Shown piece after piece: positions 1 through 8,395 of a stretch of 33,768 bases of DNA. Each line of letters opens with the position of its first letter. Position 1 is the first letter of the stretch. Under the pieces are notes generated by a model. It worked only from the letters and a program-made list of their open reading frames with translations, had not been told where the DNA came from and did not search any database. This stretch comes from Ruminococcaceae bacterium UBA6413 (GTDB taxonomy: Bacteria > Bacillota > Clostridia > Oscillospirales > Ruminococcaceae). A program made the translations under genes and the position numbers. The stretch is taken from assembly GCA_002437415.1 (NCBI GenBank), contig DJPL01000023.1, positions 1 to 33,768 of the forward strand, written 5' to 3'.

Positions 1-12
1 GAGTGCTTGTCT

Positions 13-41
13 ATTATATCACGGAAAACGACATTTGTCAA
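13..41 (-). promoter_or_regulatory. Consensus sigma-A promoter reading out of the window
   Basis: On the minus strand a perfect -35 box TTGACA (36-41) is separated by exactly 17 bp from a perfect -10 box TATAAT (13-18), preceded by TG as in an extended -10. It points towards position 1, so it should drive a gene beyond the left edge of the window. The gene itself is not visible. Confidence 0.75.
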
Positions 42-102
42 CGTTTTTCTTGAAGTAATTTTACATAAATCTTGTCACTTAAAACACAGTTTTGAAGTCA
101 CT

Positions 103-171
103 TTACACAATCGACTTTAAGCGCTCCTTTTTCTCTGCTATATACTTCTTCTTTCTGTTATTTAATGCCAT
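103..171 (-). CDS. Possible 22-aa basic peptide
   Basis: A short minus-strand frame starts with ATG four bases after the stop of the DUF5662-type gene and encodes a 22-residue peptide rich in Lys and Arg. There is no strong ribosome binding site, so it would depend on translational coupling with the gene before it. It is listed only because of this tight spacing, and it may well be chance. The rest of 1-175 holds the outward promoter and no other gene. Confidence 0.15.
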   Translation of the reverse strand: MALNNRKKKYIAEKKERLKSIV

Positions 172-175
172 TTTC

Positions 176-724
176 TCAATGCTTGTTACGCAATATCCTA
201 TTCTTTATATATATCAGCGTATCCTCTTCCCCGAACCTCTTTAGCATAATAAGCATTTTACCCAACAGCTCCATAGTTTTCGGGTGCATCATATAGTGCT
301 TTCTGTTCTTGTTGAAATACTCAAACGGCATACTGTCGTTATATTTCTCTTTATAGTACGTTTTACACGCCGCTATCCTGTCGCAGAACATTTCAACAAC
401 ATACTTCACAGGCATCTCAGTACCCTGCATTCCCGCGCCGGGCTCTTGTCCGTAATCTATCCAGTACTCAAAATGATGTTTGTTTCTTCCCTTGTGGTGA
501 AGCCAAGCCTCACTTTTACCCGTTACACGTCTTTCGGTCGTATTCGGACTTTTATCTCCGGTATAGAACACGACCCCGCTTATAAATTCCTTCGGCGAAT
601 ATTTCGACAGGTCGTGCAAAAGTCCCTGTTTATATAGCCCCAGCTTGAAGCACAGCCTCATCACTTCTGCCTTATGATGATTGACCGTGCTCAGATGCCC
701 CTTGAAGTTTTCCTTCAGATCCAT
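176..724 (-). CDS. DUF5662-type protein (HD-like motif)
   Basis: This is a 182-aa soluble protein that I recognise as similar to the DUF5662 family, whose function is not established. Near the N-terminus it has spaced histidines followed by LLHDLSKY, which resembles the metal-binding His-Asp pair of HD-type proteins, and further on a conserved-looking stretch HHKGRNKHHFEYW. No signal peptide or membrane segment is seen. The ATG at 724 was chosen over a longer in-frame start because AGAAGGA lies at good distance before it and the upstream gene stops only 2 bp away, so the two are probably translated from one message. A metal-dependent hydrolase role is only an inference from the HD-like residues. 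Confidence 0.7.
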   Translation of the reverse strand: MDLKENFKGHLSTVNHHKAEVMRLCFKLGLYKQGLLHDLSKYSPKEFISGVVFYTGDKSPNTTERRVTGKSEAWLHHKGRNKHHFEYWIDYGQEPGAGMQGTEMPVKYVVEMFCDRIAACKTYYKEKYNDSMPFEYFNKNRKHYMMHPKTMELLGKMLIMLKRFGEEDTLIYIKNRILRNKH

Positions 725-726
725 GC

Positions 727-1266
727 TTATCCTTCTTTCATTCTTTCGAGATACTTTCTCCAATTATCGATATATCTTGTTTTAAAGCTGACGCTTGTTA
801 TTTCTTTGTATGGAATTTTGGTTTCTTCGAGCCATTTCCCATCTGCGTCAAACTCTCTCATCGTCAGTTTATTTTTCCCCGCCTTTAAGATTATCCCTAT
901 ATGGAATATCTCTTCATTTTCATTCTCGACTATCACCCATTCACCGCTCTCCCGAAGCGAATTGAATATACTCTGCCACGAGCTTATATCAATTCCGGGA
1001 GCTTTGATCTGCCCTGTGACCCCGTTCAATCTGTTTATCTCTTCACAGATATCATTCTTGATTTCCGCTTTTTGCAGTTCATCGATTTTGCGGATCGTAT
1101 ATCCGTTCAGTTCAAAATCATTTTCTTCCTGTCCGAGGACAAATTTGTCGTTGAGATCATTGATATAGTAATACCAATAGCTTTTGTCATATTCATAAAA
1201 GCACCTGCATATATGACTGTTTTCAACGCACTCTCTCAAAATCGACATTTTCTTACTTCGTTTCAT
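727..1266 (-). CDS. Hypothetical protein, 179 aa
   Basis: I do not recognise this protein. It is soluble and acidic, with a Tyr/Trp-rich N-terminal part (KSYWYYYIND). Its C-terminal half reads like a small beta-barrel domain ending in an amphipathic helix (IPYKEITSVSF then RYIDNWRKYLE). The ATG at 1266 is preferred to a GTG two codons earlier because GAGGG is well placed only for the ATG. It ends 2 bp before the DUF5662-type gene, so both are likely one operon. A strong hairpin terminator lies directly in front of its ribosome binding site, so its expression may depend on read-through or on a promoter I could not see. Confidence 0.65.
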   Translation of the reverse strand: MKRSKKMSILRECVENSHICRCFYEYDKSYWYYYINDLNDKFVLGQEENDFELNGYTIRKIDELQKAEIKNDICEEINRLNGVTGQIKAPGIDISSWQSIFNSLRESGEWVIVENENEEIFHIGIILKAGKNKLTMREFDADGKWLEETKIPYKEITSVSFKTRYIDNWRKYLERMKEG

Positions 1267-1278
1267 ATTCACCCTCGC

Positions 1279-1318
1279 AAAAAACGACTGCCGTATCTTA
1301 TCGACAGTCGTATTTTTT
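1279..1318 (-). terminator. Rho-independent terminator after the methyltransferase gene
   Basis: A 7-bp stem ACGACTG (1284-1290) pairs with CAGTCGT (1305-1311) around a 14-nt loop. A-runs lie on one side and T-runs on the other, so it can terminate in either direction. On the minus strand it follows the antiporter-methyltransferase operon and sits only about 12 bp before the start codon of the next gene. Confidence 0.75.
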
Positions 1319-1356
1319 AACCGTCAGCTTTATTCTATCACAGCCGACATTTATTT

Positions 1357-2112
1357 TCAAGCCTTTACAGCTCTCATTCTGAGCCTCATATAATCCGCAC
1401 ACCATTTTCCGTTTACATAAAGCTCAGGTTTCAGTTCATTTACCGCCTCCGAGATTATCTCATCAGCTTCCTTCTTTTCCTTTACCGCCCTGAACGGAAC
1501 TTCAAGGAACATTCTTATCCAGTCCTCAAGTCCGTCATCGCCTTTAAGCTCGGTCGGGCGCTCAAACAGCTCCGCATACTTTACGGTGAATCCTGCCTGT
1601 TCGACAAGCGGCGCATAATCGCCTACTCCCGCAAAATAGTATTCCGTATGATAATCATATCCGTGCCTTGCGAACACCTCGGCAAGCTTAGTGTGTATCT
1701 TCTCGGCGTTGCCCCTTCCGCCGAATTCGAAAACAAATTCGCCGCCGTCATTCAGAGCATTATACACGCAGCTTAACATCTTCGGGTGCAGCTCCCTGTT
1801 TATCCAGTGAAAAACCGCATTTGAAAATACCACATCGACCTTTTCGGACAGAACAAAGTCTGTAGCGTCTGCCTTTATAAATGTAAGGTTGGGATTATCC
1901 GTTCTTGCCTTAGCCAGCATATTGTCAGATGCATCCGCACCGATAACGTCATAACCCCTGTCGGAAAGCACCTTGGTAAGCGCCCCGTTTCCGCATCCGA
2001 GATCAAGTACCCTTCCGCTTTTTCTCTCAATAAGTCCGACAACACCAAGTCCGTGCTTATGTACAAAAGAAAAATTGTCCGTATATTTCTCTGCGTCCCA
2101 CTTGATATTCAT
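1357..2112 (-). CDS. Class I SAM-dependent methyltransferase
   Basis: This 251-aa cytosolic protein transfers a methyl group from S-adenosylmethionine to an unknown acceptor. The SAM-binding motif I is clear near residue 35 (VLDLGCGNGALT), followed by the acidic end of strand beta-2 (GADAS) and the motif IV region (VDVVFSNAVFHWI). The HWI ending and the overall length resemble trans-aconitate 2-methyltransferase (Tam)-like enzymes, but the substrate cannot be read from the sequence. Its ATG overlaps the stop of the antiporter gene by one base (TAATG), which implies translational coupling and one operon. Why a methyltransferase is joined to a cation antiporter is not clear. Confidence 0.85.
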   Translation of the reverse strand: MNIKWDAEKYTDNFSFVHKHGLGVVGLIERKSGRVLDLGCGNGALTKVLSDRGYDVIGADASDNMLAKARTDNPNLTFIKADATDFVLSEKVDVVFSNAVFHWINRELHPKMLSCVYNALNDGGEFVFEFGGRGNAEKIHTKLAEVFARHGYDYHTEYYFAGVGDYAPLVEQAGFTVKYAELFERPTELKGDDGLEDWIRMFLEVPFRAVKEKKEADEIISEAVNELKPELYVNGKWCADYMRLRMRAVKA

Positions 2113-3878
2113 TATACACTCACCTTTTCGTCTTCGTTTTCATTGATCGTTTCTTCTGCCTGAACGCCGTCCTCTGCCGCTTCTTTCTCTTTCGGTTCAT
2201 CGCATACATTTGCGGCTTTCGCATTTTCTTTCTGCGTTATATCTGTGTGCTTATCCTTTTTCTTCTTTTCCTGCTTGATATGCGACTGGTCGCTTACAAC
2301 AAGAATATCGCCTTGCTGAATTACCGTGCTTCCGTTCGGCACGATCATATCTCCGCCTCTCTTTATCATTATAATAAGAAGCGTAGTCGGCAGGTCAAGC
2401 TCCTTTATCGTCTTGCCCTTCCATAAATGCTTAGCGCCTATCTCATACTCCTTGAGCAAAATATTTCCACTGTCCCTGTATGACGGAACGCTGAGTATAA
2501 CATCGTCACCCGCATTTATCACCGTGTCACCCTTAGGAACGATCGTGCTGTCGCCGTGCTTTATCATAAGCACGAGAGAATTTTCGGGGAAATCTATCTT
2601 GCTTATCTTATGACCGCTCCAGCCGTGCGTTTCGGATACGAATATACGCATCATATTGAACTGCGGAGTTTCGTCCTGATAGTCGTTGAATGTCTTTAAT
2701 ACGCTGCTCTCGTTGTCGATAAGCTTAAGCCCTGTTGCAACCTTCGGAAGTAACGTTCCCTGGAACGCAACAGAGATAAGGCAGACGCACAGCACTATAT
2801 TGAACAGATTGCTGTCCGTGTACACATCGCTTACCGTAGCCATTATGGCGAAAACAATAGATGATGCGCCTCTCAGTCCCGACCACGCTATAAAAAGTCT
2901 GTCACGCCATGTATAGCCCTTTGAGCATATCGAAAACACCGCCACCGGACGCGAAACAAACGTCATAATTGCGAATATTGCAAGCGCCGGCAGAATTATT
3001 CCGGGTAGCTGTGACGGATTTGATAAAAGGCCGAGCAGGAAGAACAGCATTATCTGGCTAAGCCCCGTTATTCCGTCGAAGAAATGTACAAGCTGTGCCT
3101 TGTTCTCGCCTATGTTGCTGTTACCGATGATAATACCGGCTATATATACGCTGAGGTATCCGTTACCGCCCAGCAGTATCGGTGCGGAATATGCCGCAAA
3201 CACCATCGCCATCATAAAAACTATATCAAAGCTGTTTTTTGACAGCTTCACCTTATTCATTACAAATACCGTTGCAAATCCCATAGCAAAGCCGAATGCA
3301 ACGCCAAGAACTATCTGTAACACAGCGAGAAGTCCGAGCTGCGAAACATCATCACCCGCCATGATCGCAAGAGCAATAACAGTCAGCATATAAGAAAACG
3401 GGTCGTTAGAGCCGCTCTCTATCTCAAGCAGTGACGCAAGACCGCCGCGCAGGTTAAGCTGTTTTGAACGGAGTATCGAGAATACCGATGCCGCGTCGGT
3501 AGATGAAATTACCGCACCGATAAGAAAGCTCTCTTTGATATCAAAGCCTATAAGGAAATGACAGCCCGCAGTAGTAATGAGCGCCGTAACTATCGTACCG
3601 AGCGATGATAAAAGTCCGGCACGCACCGCAACAGGCTTTGCCGCTTTCCAGTTAGCCGAAAAACCGCCGCAGAACATTATAAATATAAGACATACCGTGC
3701 ACACCTGTTCACTCAGTGCAAAATTATCAAACGGTATTTTGAACAGTCCGTCCGAGCCGCATATCATACCGAGCGCAAGAAATATAAGCAGACTCGGTAC
3801 ACCTATCTTGGTTGACAGCTTATTGCCTACAATGCAGACAATAATTATCACCGAAAAAAAGAGCATTACAAATTCCAT
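2112..3878 (-). CDS. K+/H+ antiporter, CPA1/NhaP2 (CvrA) type with TrkA_C domains
   Basis: A 588-aa inner-membrane cation/proton antiporter. Residues 1-385 form about 12-13 membrane helices. The exchange-site motifs are STDAA (126-130) and ESGSNDP (154-160, with the Asn-Asp pair), and a GLRG loop lies at 334-337. Residues about 408-530 contain two tandem TrkA_C/RCK_C-like domains, each with the pattern (L/I)xIMIK...G...VP.G...I..GD. A highly charged tail rich in Lys and Glu (about 535-588) follows. In other Firmicutes, RCK_C domains of such antiporters bind c-di-AMP, and a c-di-AMP synthase is encoded in this window. That link is inference. The start has AGAAGGAACGG upstream. The downstream methyltransferase gene overlaps its stop. 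Confidence 0.9.
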   Translation of the reverse strand: MEFVMLFFSVIIIVCIVGNKLSTKIGVPSLLIFLALGMICGSDGLFKIPFDNFALSEQVCTVCLIFIMFCGGFSANWKAAKPVAVRAGLLSSLGTIVTALITTAGCHFLIGFDIKESFLIGAVISSTDAASVFSILRSKQLNLRGGLASLLEIESGSNDPFSYMLTVIALAIMAGDDVSQLGLLAVLQIVLGVAFGFAMGFATVFVMNKVKLSKNSFDIVFMMAMVFAAYSAPILLGGNGYLSVYIAGIIIGNSNIGENKAQLVHFFDGITGLSQIMLFFLLGLLSNPSQLPGIILPALAIFAIMTFVSRPVAVFSICSKGYTWRDRLFIAWSGLRGASSIVFAIMATVSDVYTDSNLFNIVLCVCLISVAFQGTLLPKVATGLKLIDNESSVLKTFNDYQDETPQFNMMRIFVSETHGWSGHKISKIDFPENSLVLMIKHGDSTIVPKGDTVINAGDDVILSVPSYRDSGNILLKEYEIGAKHLWKGKTIKELDLPTTLLIIMIKRGGDMIVPNGSTVIQQGDILVVSDQSHIKQEKKKKDKHTDITQKENAKAANVCDEPKEKEAAEDGVQAEETINENEDEKVSV

Positions 3879-3924
3879 CGTTCACCGTTCCTTCTGTTCA
3901 AATATTATCTCTGTTTAACCGTTT

Positions 3925-3970
3925 TAAAAAATAAGCTGTCAACGTGATTTAAAAGTCCCCGTTGACAGCC
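3925..3970 (-). terminator. Terminator after the MATE / cytidylate-kinase-like operon
   Basis: A perfect 9-bp stem, CTGTCAACG (3936-3944) with CGTTGACAG (3960-3968), is followed on the minus strand by a run of T (opposite the A-run at 3926-3932). It separates the MATE operon from the antiporter operon. Confidence 0.85.
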
Positions 3971-4024
3971 GATTTTACTATTCAGGCGACACCACACAAG
4001 ATTTACACTTGTATTGCGACGTCT

Positions 4025-4606
4025 TTATTTGCCTGCAAGCTTAGCGATTATTTCAGCCGCCTCATCAATACCGCAGGTTGCCGTATTGATACACAGATCG
4101 TAATTCAGGCACTCGCCCCAGTTACGCTCCGTGTAATACTTGTAGTGTCTGCGCCTTGCCTTATCCTTCTGGCGGATAATACTCAGCGCCTCTTCCTTGC
4201 TTATCTTATCGTGCTCGCAGATACGTCCGCATCTGAAGTCGTCCGTAGAATGTACAAATACATCAAATGTGCTGTACTGTTCCCTCAGCACATAGTCCGC
4301 ACAGCGTCCTACTATAACGCACGGACCTTTATCGGCAAGAGCCTTTATAACTCTGCACTCAGCCGAGAAAAGCTGGTCGGTCAGAGGCTGTGTGTACATT
4401 CCGTTTATCGCAAGATTGTAAAGGAAGCTTGTCGTAGTCGTCTGCTCCGCGCGTTCTATGTATTTCGGATCAAAGCCGCTTTCCTTTGCGGTGACATCGA
4501 TTATCGTCCTGTCATAGTACGGAATATTGAGCGCTTTGGCTACCTTTCTGCCGATCTCACTTCCTCCGCTGCCGTACTGTCTTGAAATTGTGATTATTCT
4601 TCCCAT
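4025..4606 (-). CDS. Cytidylate kinase-like family protein
   Basis: A 193-aa P-loop protein of the cytidylate-kinase-like family (AAA_26 type) common in Clostridia. The N-terminus carries the degenerate nucleotide-binding loop ITISRQYGSGGSEIG (about residues 5-19). A VIVGRCADYVL strand and a lid-like basic stretch (KDKARRRHYKYYTE) follow. Family members are presumed nucleoside phosphate kinases, but the real substrate is unknown. Canonical CMP kinase is a separate essential gene. The ATG at 4606 is chosen over a start 24 codons upstream because CGGAGGA lies just before it and the extra residues would overlap the MATE gene. It follows the MATE gene by 28 bp. Confidence 0.85.
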   Translation of the reverse strand: MGRIITISRQYGSGGSEIGRKVAKALNIPYYDRTIIDVTAKESGFDPKYIERAEQTTTTSFLYNLAINGMYTQPLTDQLFSAECRVIKALADKGPCVIVGRCADYVLREQYSTFDVFVHSTDDFRCGRICEHDKISKEEALSIIRQKDKARRRHYKYYTERNWGECLNYDLCINTATCGIDEAAEIIAKLAGK

Positions 4607-4634
4607 AATCAGTTCCTCCGTTTGTGCTTTATTC

Positions 4635-6035
4635 TTATGCCTGCTGTACCTGTGACGAGGATCTGTCCTGAGTGTCATACATCTTTGCTATGACCTTCTT
4701 ATAGATCCTGCGCATAAGGAGTATCGCAACAATAAGTCCTAATAAATCGCTTACCGGGAGCGCCCACCATATAAAGTCCACTCCTCCGATCATACCGAAC
4801 AGCCACGCAAAAGGCAGTGTCGGCATAATGAGCCTTACTATAAATACTATCATACTGTAAAAGCCGTTTCCGAGTGCCTGAAAGCCCGAGCTCAGCACTA
4901 TCGAAACACCCGCGAGCGGGAATGATATGCTGAATATCCTGAGCGCCGTTTCACCGAGTCTTATCATATCATCAGTCGGCGCAAACATTCCGAGCAGCTG
5001 TACCGGTATCAGTTGGAACAGCAATATGCCGATTATCATTATCACCACCGAGCAGATAACTCCGAGCTTCAGCGTGTCGGTGATACGTTTGGGCTTTCCT
5101 GCTCCGTAGTTATAAGCTATGATAGGAACTATGCCGTTATTCATACCGAATACAGGCATATACACGAAGCTCTGTAATTTGAAATACACTCCGAACACCG
5201 TAGCCGCCGCAGGCTCATACGCCTTCAGTATTATATTCATACCGAATGTCAGGACCGATACGAGCGCGCTCATTATTATGGAGGGTATTCCCACAGCGTA
5301 TATTGTTTTTATTGTGCCAAAGCTCAACTTGAACCTTCCGAACACAAGTCTTAATTCCCTGTTATGAAAGTGGTGCAGTAAAAATCCCACAACCGCCGCT
5401 ATTATCTGACCTGCTATTGTAGCTATCGCCGCGCCCGTAACACCCATAGCAGGTATTCCGAGGAAGTCAACGCCGAAGATAAGCACAGGGTCAAGCACTA
5501 TGTTTATAACAGCACCCAGTATCTGCGACACCATCGATAACAGTGTCTTACCGGTCGCCTGTAATATTCTCTCGCCGTATATCTGGAAAAACAGTCCGAA
5601 AGAGCCGCAACATACGATCGAAAGATATTCAACGCCGTAATTTGCTATTACGTCCGAATGTGTCTGTATTGAGAAGAATGCAGGCAGTGCGGTAAGTCCC
5701 ACTATAAGGAATATAACGTAATTGAGCGCGGTGAGAATGAGCGAATGCGTAGCCGCAAGCCCCGCCTCATACGGCTTTTTCTGTCCTAAATAGCGCGATA
5801 CAAGCGCATTCATGCCGACACCCAGCCCCGTCTGGAACGCTATCATAAGACTCTGCATAGGGAAAGCCATTCCTACCGCCGTCAGTGCATCGGGGTTTAT
5901 CTGTGCCACAAACACGCTGTCAACAAGATTATACATTGCCTGGATAAGCATCGATATAACTATCGGCAGCGACATAGTAACAAGCAGCTTGTTCACAGGC
6001 ATTACGCCCATCTTGTTTTCTTTTGTCTGTTCCAA
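4635..6035 (-). CDS. MATE family multidrug/organic cation exporter
   Basis: A 466-aa membrane protein with about 12 predicted helices in two repeats, matching the usual MATE length of 440-480. The N-terminal motif LPIVISMLIQAMYNLVDSVF and the matching motif in the second half (MNNGIVPIIAYNYGAG) are typical of the NorM/DinF-like group that exports drugs or metabolites against Na+ or H+. The start is TTG at 6035, supported by AAAGGAAAG upstream. The first in-frame ATG, eight codons later, lacks a binding site. A good promoter (6085-6113) lies upstream and the cytidylate-kinase-like gene follows in the same operon. The transported substrate cannot be deduced. Confidence 0.92.
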   Translation of the reverse strand: MEQTKENKMGVMPVNKLLVTMSLPIVISMLIQAMYNLVDSVFVAQINPDALTAVGMAFPMQSLMIAFQTGLGVGMNALVSRYLGQKKPYEAGLAATHSLILTALNYVIFLIVGLTALPAFFSIQTHSDVIANYGVEYLSIVCCGSFGLFFQIYGERILQATGKTLLSMVSQILGAVINIVLDPVLIFGVDFLGIPAMGVTGAAIATIAGQIIAAVVGFLLHHFHNRELRLVFGRFKLSFGTIKTIYAVGIPSIIMSALVSVLTFGMNIILKAYEPAAATVFGVYFKLQSFVYMPVFGMNNGIVPIIAYNYGAGKPKRITDTLKLGVICSVVIMIIGILLFQLIPVQLLGMFAPTDDMIRLGETALRIFSISFPLAGVSIVLSSGFQALGNGFYSMIVFIVRLIMPTLPFAWLFGMIGGVDFIWWALPVSDLLGLIVAILLMRRIYKKVIAKMYDTQDRSSSQVQQA

Positions 6036-6084
6036 TTTTCTTTTCTTTCCTTTGTTCTTTTAATTTCTTTTTCTCTTTTAAATA

Positions 6085-6113
6085 AGTATAACATAAACTC
6101 CGACATTTTGCAA
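6085..6113 (-). promoter_or_regulatory. Sigma-A promoter of the MATE operon
   Basis: On the minus strand -35 TTGCAA (6108-6113), a 17-bp spacer and -10 TATACT (6085-6090) lie about 50 bp before the TTG start of the MATE gene. It is divergent from the HAD-operon promoter about 40 bp away. Confidence 0.75.
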
Positions 6114-6148
6114 GCGCACAAACACAAAAATTCAAGTTCAAAATCTTA

Positions 6149-6177
6149 TTGACCGCACCGCTTTATTGTGATACAAT
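6149..6177 (+). promoter_or_regulatory. Sigma-A promoter of the HAD - GH5 - acylphosphatase operon
   Basis: -35 TTGACC (6149-6154), a 17-bp spacer and -10 TACAAT (6172-6177), with the extended TGA before the -10. The expected start of transcription is about 20 bp before the ATG of the HAD gene. Confidence 0.8.
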
Positions 6178-6205
6178 AGCAGTATATGAAAAGAAAGGAA
6201 CAGCC

Positions 6206-6856
6206 ATGAAGGATATAAAAGCAGTACTTTTTGACCTTGACGGCACATTGCTTGACTCAATGTATGTCTGGCAGTACGTTGACGAGGAATTTCTCAAAAA
6301 GCGCGGGATCACCCCGCCCGATGATTACGGCAGGCAATGCAGCCACCGTTCGTTCTATGAAACGGCGCTATACACAATAGACCTGTTCAAGCTGCCCGAA
6401 ACTCCCGAACAGCTTATGCGGGAGTGGACGGATCTCGCGATAAACGAATATCGGTATAACGTAAAATTAAAACCCTACGCCAAAGAAACAGTAGAGCTCG
6501 CAATTAAAAGCGGCTATAAGACCGCGGTATGTACCACCCAGACACCTGAGCTTTACACCCCGGTACTGAAGAACACCGGACTGTGGGGAATGTTCGAAAC
6601 GATAAGCTCTGCCGCCGTTTTCGGCAAAGGCAAGCAGTACCCCGACATCTACCTTGACACCGCGAAGGCGCTCTGTGTCCCTCCCGAGAACTGCATTATG
6701 CTCGATGACGTATCGGCGTCTCTCAAAGCCGCAAAGCAGGCAGGTATGATGACAATCGGCGTGATAGAGCCGATAAGCTCGCAGAGCATTGAAGAGATGG
6801 AGCTTTACAGCGACAAGCTCGTAAAAGAGCTTGATGAAAATATATTCCAATTTTAA
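6206..6856 (+). CDS. HAD family phosphatase (beta-phosphoglucomutase-like)
   Basis: A 216-aa cytosolic HAD-superfamily hydrolase. Motif I FDLDGTLLDS holds the nucleophile Asp10 and the acid/base Asp12. Motif II is the Thr-rich strand AVCTTQT, motif III is the Lys in FGKGKQYPDIY, and motif IV is MLDDVSAS. The helical cap between motifs I and II places it with phosphoglycolate-phosphatase or beta-phosphoglucomutase-like enzymes, probably acting on a small sugar phosphate. The true substrate is not visible. The ATG at 6206 follows AAAGGAA by 5 bp, and the frame continues 19 codons upstream only because no stop occurs there, across the promoter. The GH5-like gene starts 11 bp after its stop, so a sugar-related role fits the context. 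Confidence 0.88.
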   Translation: MKDIKAVLFDLDGTLLDSMYVWQYVDEEFLKKRGITPPDDYGRQCSHRSFYETALYTIDLFKLPETPEQLMREWTDLAINEYRYNVKLKPYAKETVELAIKSGYKTAVCTTQTPELYTPVLKNTGLWGMFETISSAAVFGKGKQYPDIYLDTAKALCVPPENCIMLDDVSASLKAAKQAGMMTIGVIEPISSQSIEEMELYSDKLVKELDENIFQF

Positions 6857-6867
6857 CGGAGGCAAAT

Positions 6868-8079
6868 ATGAAGAAAAATCTTATGAGCAGATTATCTGCT
6901 CTCGCACTGACAGTAATAATCGCCGTCACCGCAACAGGCTGCAACAATGCCGCAACAAGCGGCGAACCCGCAAACTCGGAAACCACCTCGCAGGTAACCG
7001 AGTTTCCTAACGCCAAGGTCAGCATCTCGGACGGCAAGTTCACCGTTGACGGCAAAGAGCTCTGGATAAACGGCGTAAACACCCCATGGCAGAACTGGAA
7101 CGACTTTTGCGGTAATATGGAAGAGGACTTCTGGGATAAGACCTTTGAGGAGCTTGTCAGCGACGGTATCAACTGTACACGTATCTGGATAAACTGCAAC
7201 GGCGAAGGTGTAGTAAGGCTTAAATCCACAGGCGCGATAAAGAGCATAAACGAACAGCACTGGGAAGACCTCGACAAGCTTTTTGCACTGGCGGAAAAGC
7301 ACAGAATATACATAATGCCGACACTTCTCTCCTTTGACCATTTCAAAGACAGCAACGGTGCGGCTGAAAAGTGGCGCAAGCTTGTTACAAGCAAAGAAAA
7401 CTGTGACGACTATGCCGAGCAGTATGTAAAAGAATTCTGCAAGCGCTACGGCGAAAACGAATATCTTTTCGGTATAGACCTGATGAACGAGCCCGACTGG
7501 GTACACGAAAACACCGAGTGCGGTCAGCTCAAGTGGAGCGAGCTGTGCTATCTGTTCGGCAAGTGTGCCGCAGTTATCCACGAAACCTGCTCAACACCGG
7601 TAACTGTAGGTCTCGGCATAGTAAAATACAATTCCGACAAATACGAGGGCGACAAGATATCCGATGAAAACCTTAAAAAGGTGACCGGCGATGACAAGGC
7701 TTATGTAGACTTCTACAGCACTCATTACTATATGTGGGAAAAGCAGTATTTCGGCTTCCCGTTTGACAAAACACCCGAGCAGTTCGGTCTGAAAACAGAC
7801 AAGCCCTGCCTTATCGGCGAAACCTCAAACGATGATGAAAAAGAAGCGGGCATGACCCTTACAGAAAAGTACAAGTCCACCTATGACAACGGCTGGAACG
7901 GTCTTATGGTATGGATGGAACCCCGCACAGATGAAGAATACACATGGTATCGCTATGACCTTACTAAAGCCGCAACAAATGCAATGCTGAAGCTTATCCC
8001 CGAAAAGATTGACCCGCTCGGCGTACACGGTTACTCGACCTCAGACGCAACAGACAGCGGCGCAGAAAGCAGTAACTGA
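6868..8079 (+). CDS. GH5-like (clan GH-A) glycoside hydrolase lipoprotein
   Basis: A 403-aa secreted, lipid-anchored beta-glycanase. A signal peptide ends in the lipobox TATGC with Cys25 as the lipidated residue, followed by a short Ser/Thr/Asn-rich linker. The catalytic domain has the acid/base in IDLMNEPDW (Glu208) and the likely nucleophile in CLIGETS (Glu318). A STHYYMW motif follows beta-6 and Trp-rich strands (LMVWMEP) lie near the end. This pattern fits clan GH-A cellulase or mannanase-like GH5 enzymes. The sugar specificity cannot be fixed by eye. A GGAGG site precedes the ATG. It is the second gene of an operon with a HAD phosphatase and an acylphosphatase. A GH26-like enzyme lies nearby, so beta-mannan or glucan use is plausible. 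Confidence 0.88.
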   Translation: MKKNLMSRLSALALTVIIAVTATGCNNAATSGEPANSETTSQVTEFPNAKVSISDGKFTVDGKELWINGVNTPWQNWNDFCGNMEEDFWDKTFEELVSDGINCTRIWINCNGEGVVRLKSTGAIKSINEQHWEDLDKLFALAEKHRIYIMPTLLSFDHFKDSNGAAEKWRKLVTSKENCDDYAEQYVKEFCKRYGENEYLFGIDLMNEPDWVHENTECGQLKWSELCYLFGKCAAVIHETCSTPVTVGLGIVKYNSDKYEGDKISDENLKKVTGDDKAYVDFYSTHYYMWEKQYFGFPFDKTPEQFGLKTDKPCLIGETSNDDEKEAGMTLTEKYKSTYDNGWNGLMVWMEPRTDEEYTWYRYDLTKAATNAMLKLIPEKIDPLGVHGYSTSDATDSGAESSN

Positions 8080-8080
8080 T

Positions 8081-8383
8081 ATGCCCGATATCACAAATCA
8101 GCACAAGATGATCAGAAAGCACTTTTTCTTCAAGGGAAGAGTTCAAGGCGTAGGTTTCCGCTACAGAGCACAGAATGCCGCCTCAATGTACAGTGTAACA
8201 GGTTGGGTAAAGAACCTGTACGACGGCTCTGTCGAAATGGAAGCACAGGGTCTTGAAGAGGACGTTGACAAAGTAATTCAATCACTTCAAAACAGCCGCT
8301 ACATCGTTATAGATGATATGTATGTTGCCGACCGACAGCCCGACCCCCGCGAAACCTCGTTCCGCATTAAAGACGAGTATTGA
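8081..8383 (+). CDS. acyP: Acylphosphatase
   Basis: A 100-aa acylphosphatase that hydrolyses acyl phosphates such as acetyl phosphate. The signature GRVQGVGFRYR contains the catalytic Arg that binds phosphate, and the second conserved block GWVKNLYDGSVE contains the catalytic Asn. The length is typical (about 90-100 aa), with a short N-terminal extension before the conserved F..GRVQG core. The ATG at 8081 starts one base after the stop of the GH5-like gene. No strong binding site is visible, so it is probably translated by coupling. A later ATG nine codons on is an alternative. It is the last gene before a long hairpin. Confidence 0.93.
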   Translation: MPDITNQHKMIRKHFFFKGRVQGVGFRYRAQNAASMYSVTGWVKNLYDGSVEMEAQGLEEDVDKVIQSLQNSRYIVIDDMYVADRQPDPRETSFRIKDEY

Positions 8384-8395
8384 TACAGTAAAGAG

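Noticed and set aside
6892..7581. 229-aa minus-strand open frame opposite the GH5-like gene
   Set aside because: The plus strand has a signal peptide, a lipobox and catalytic motifs in one frame. The reverse frame has none and no binding site.
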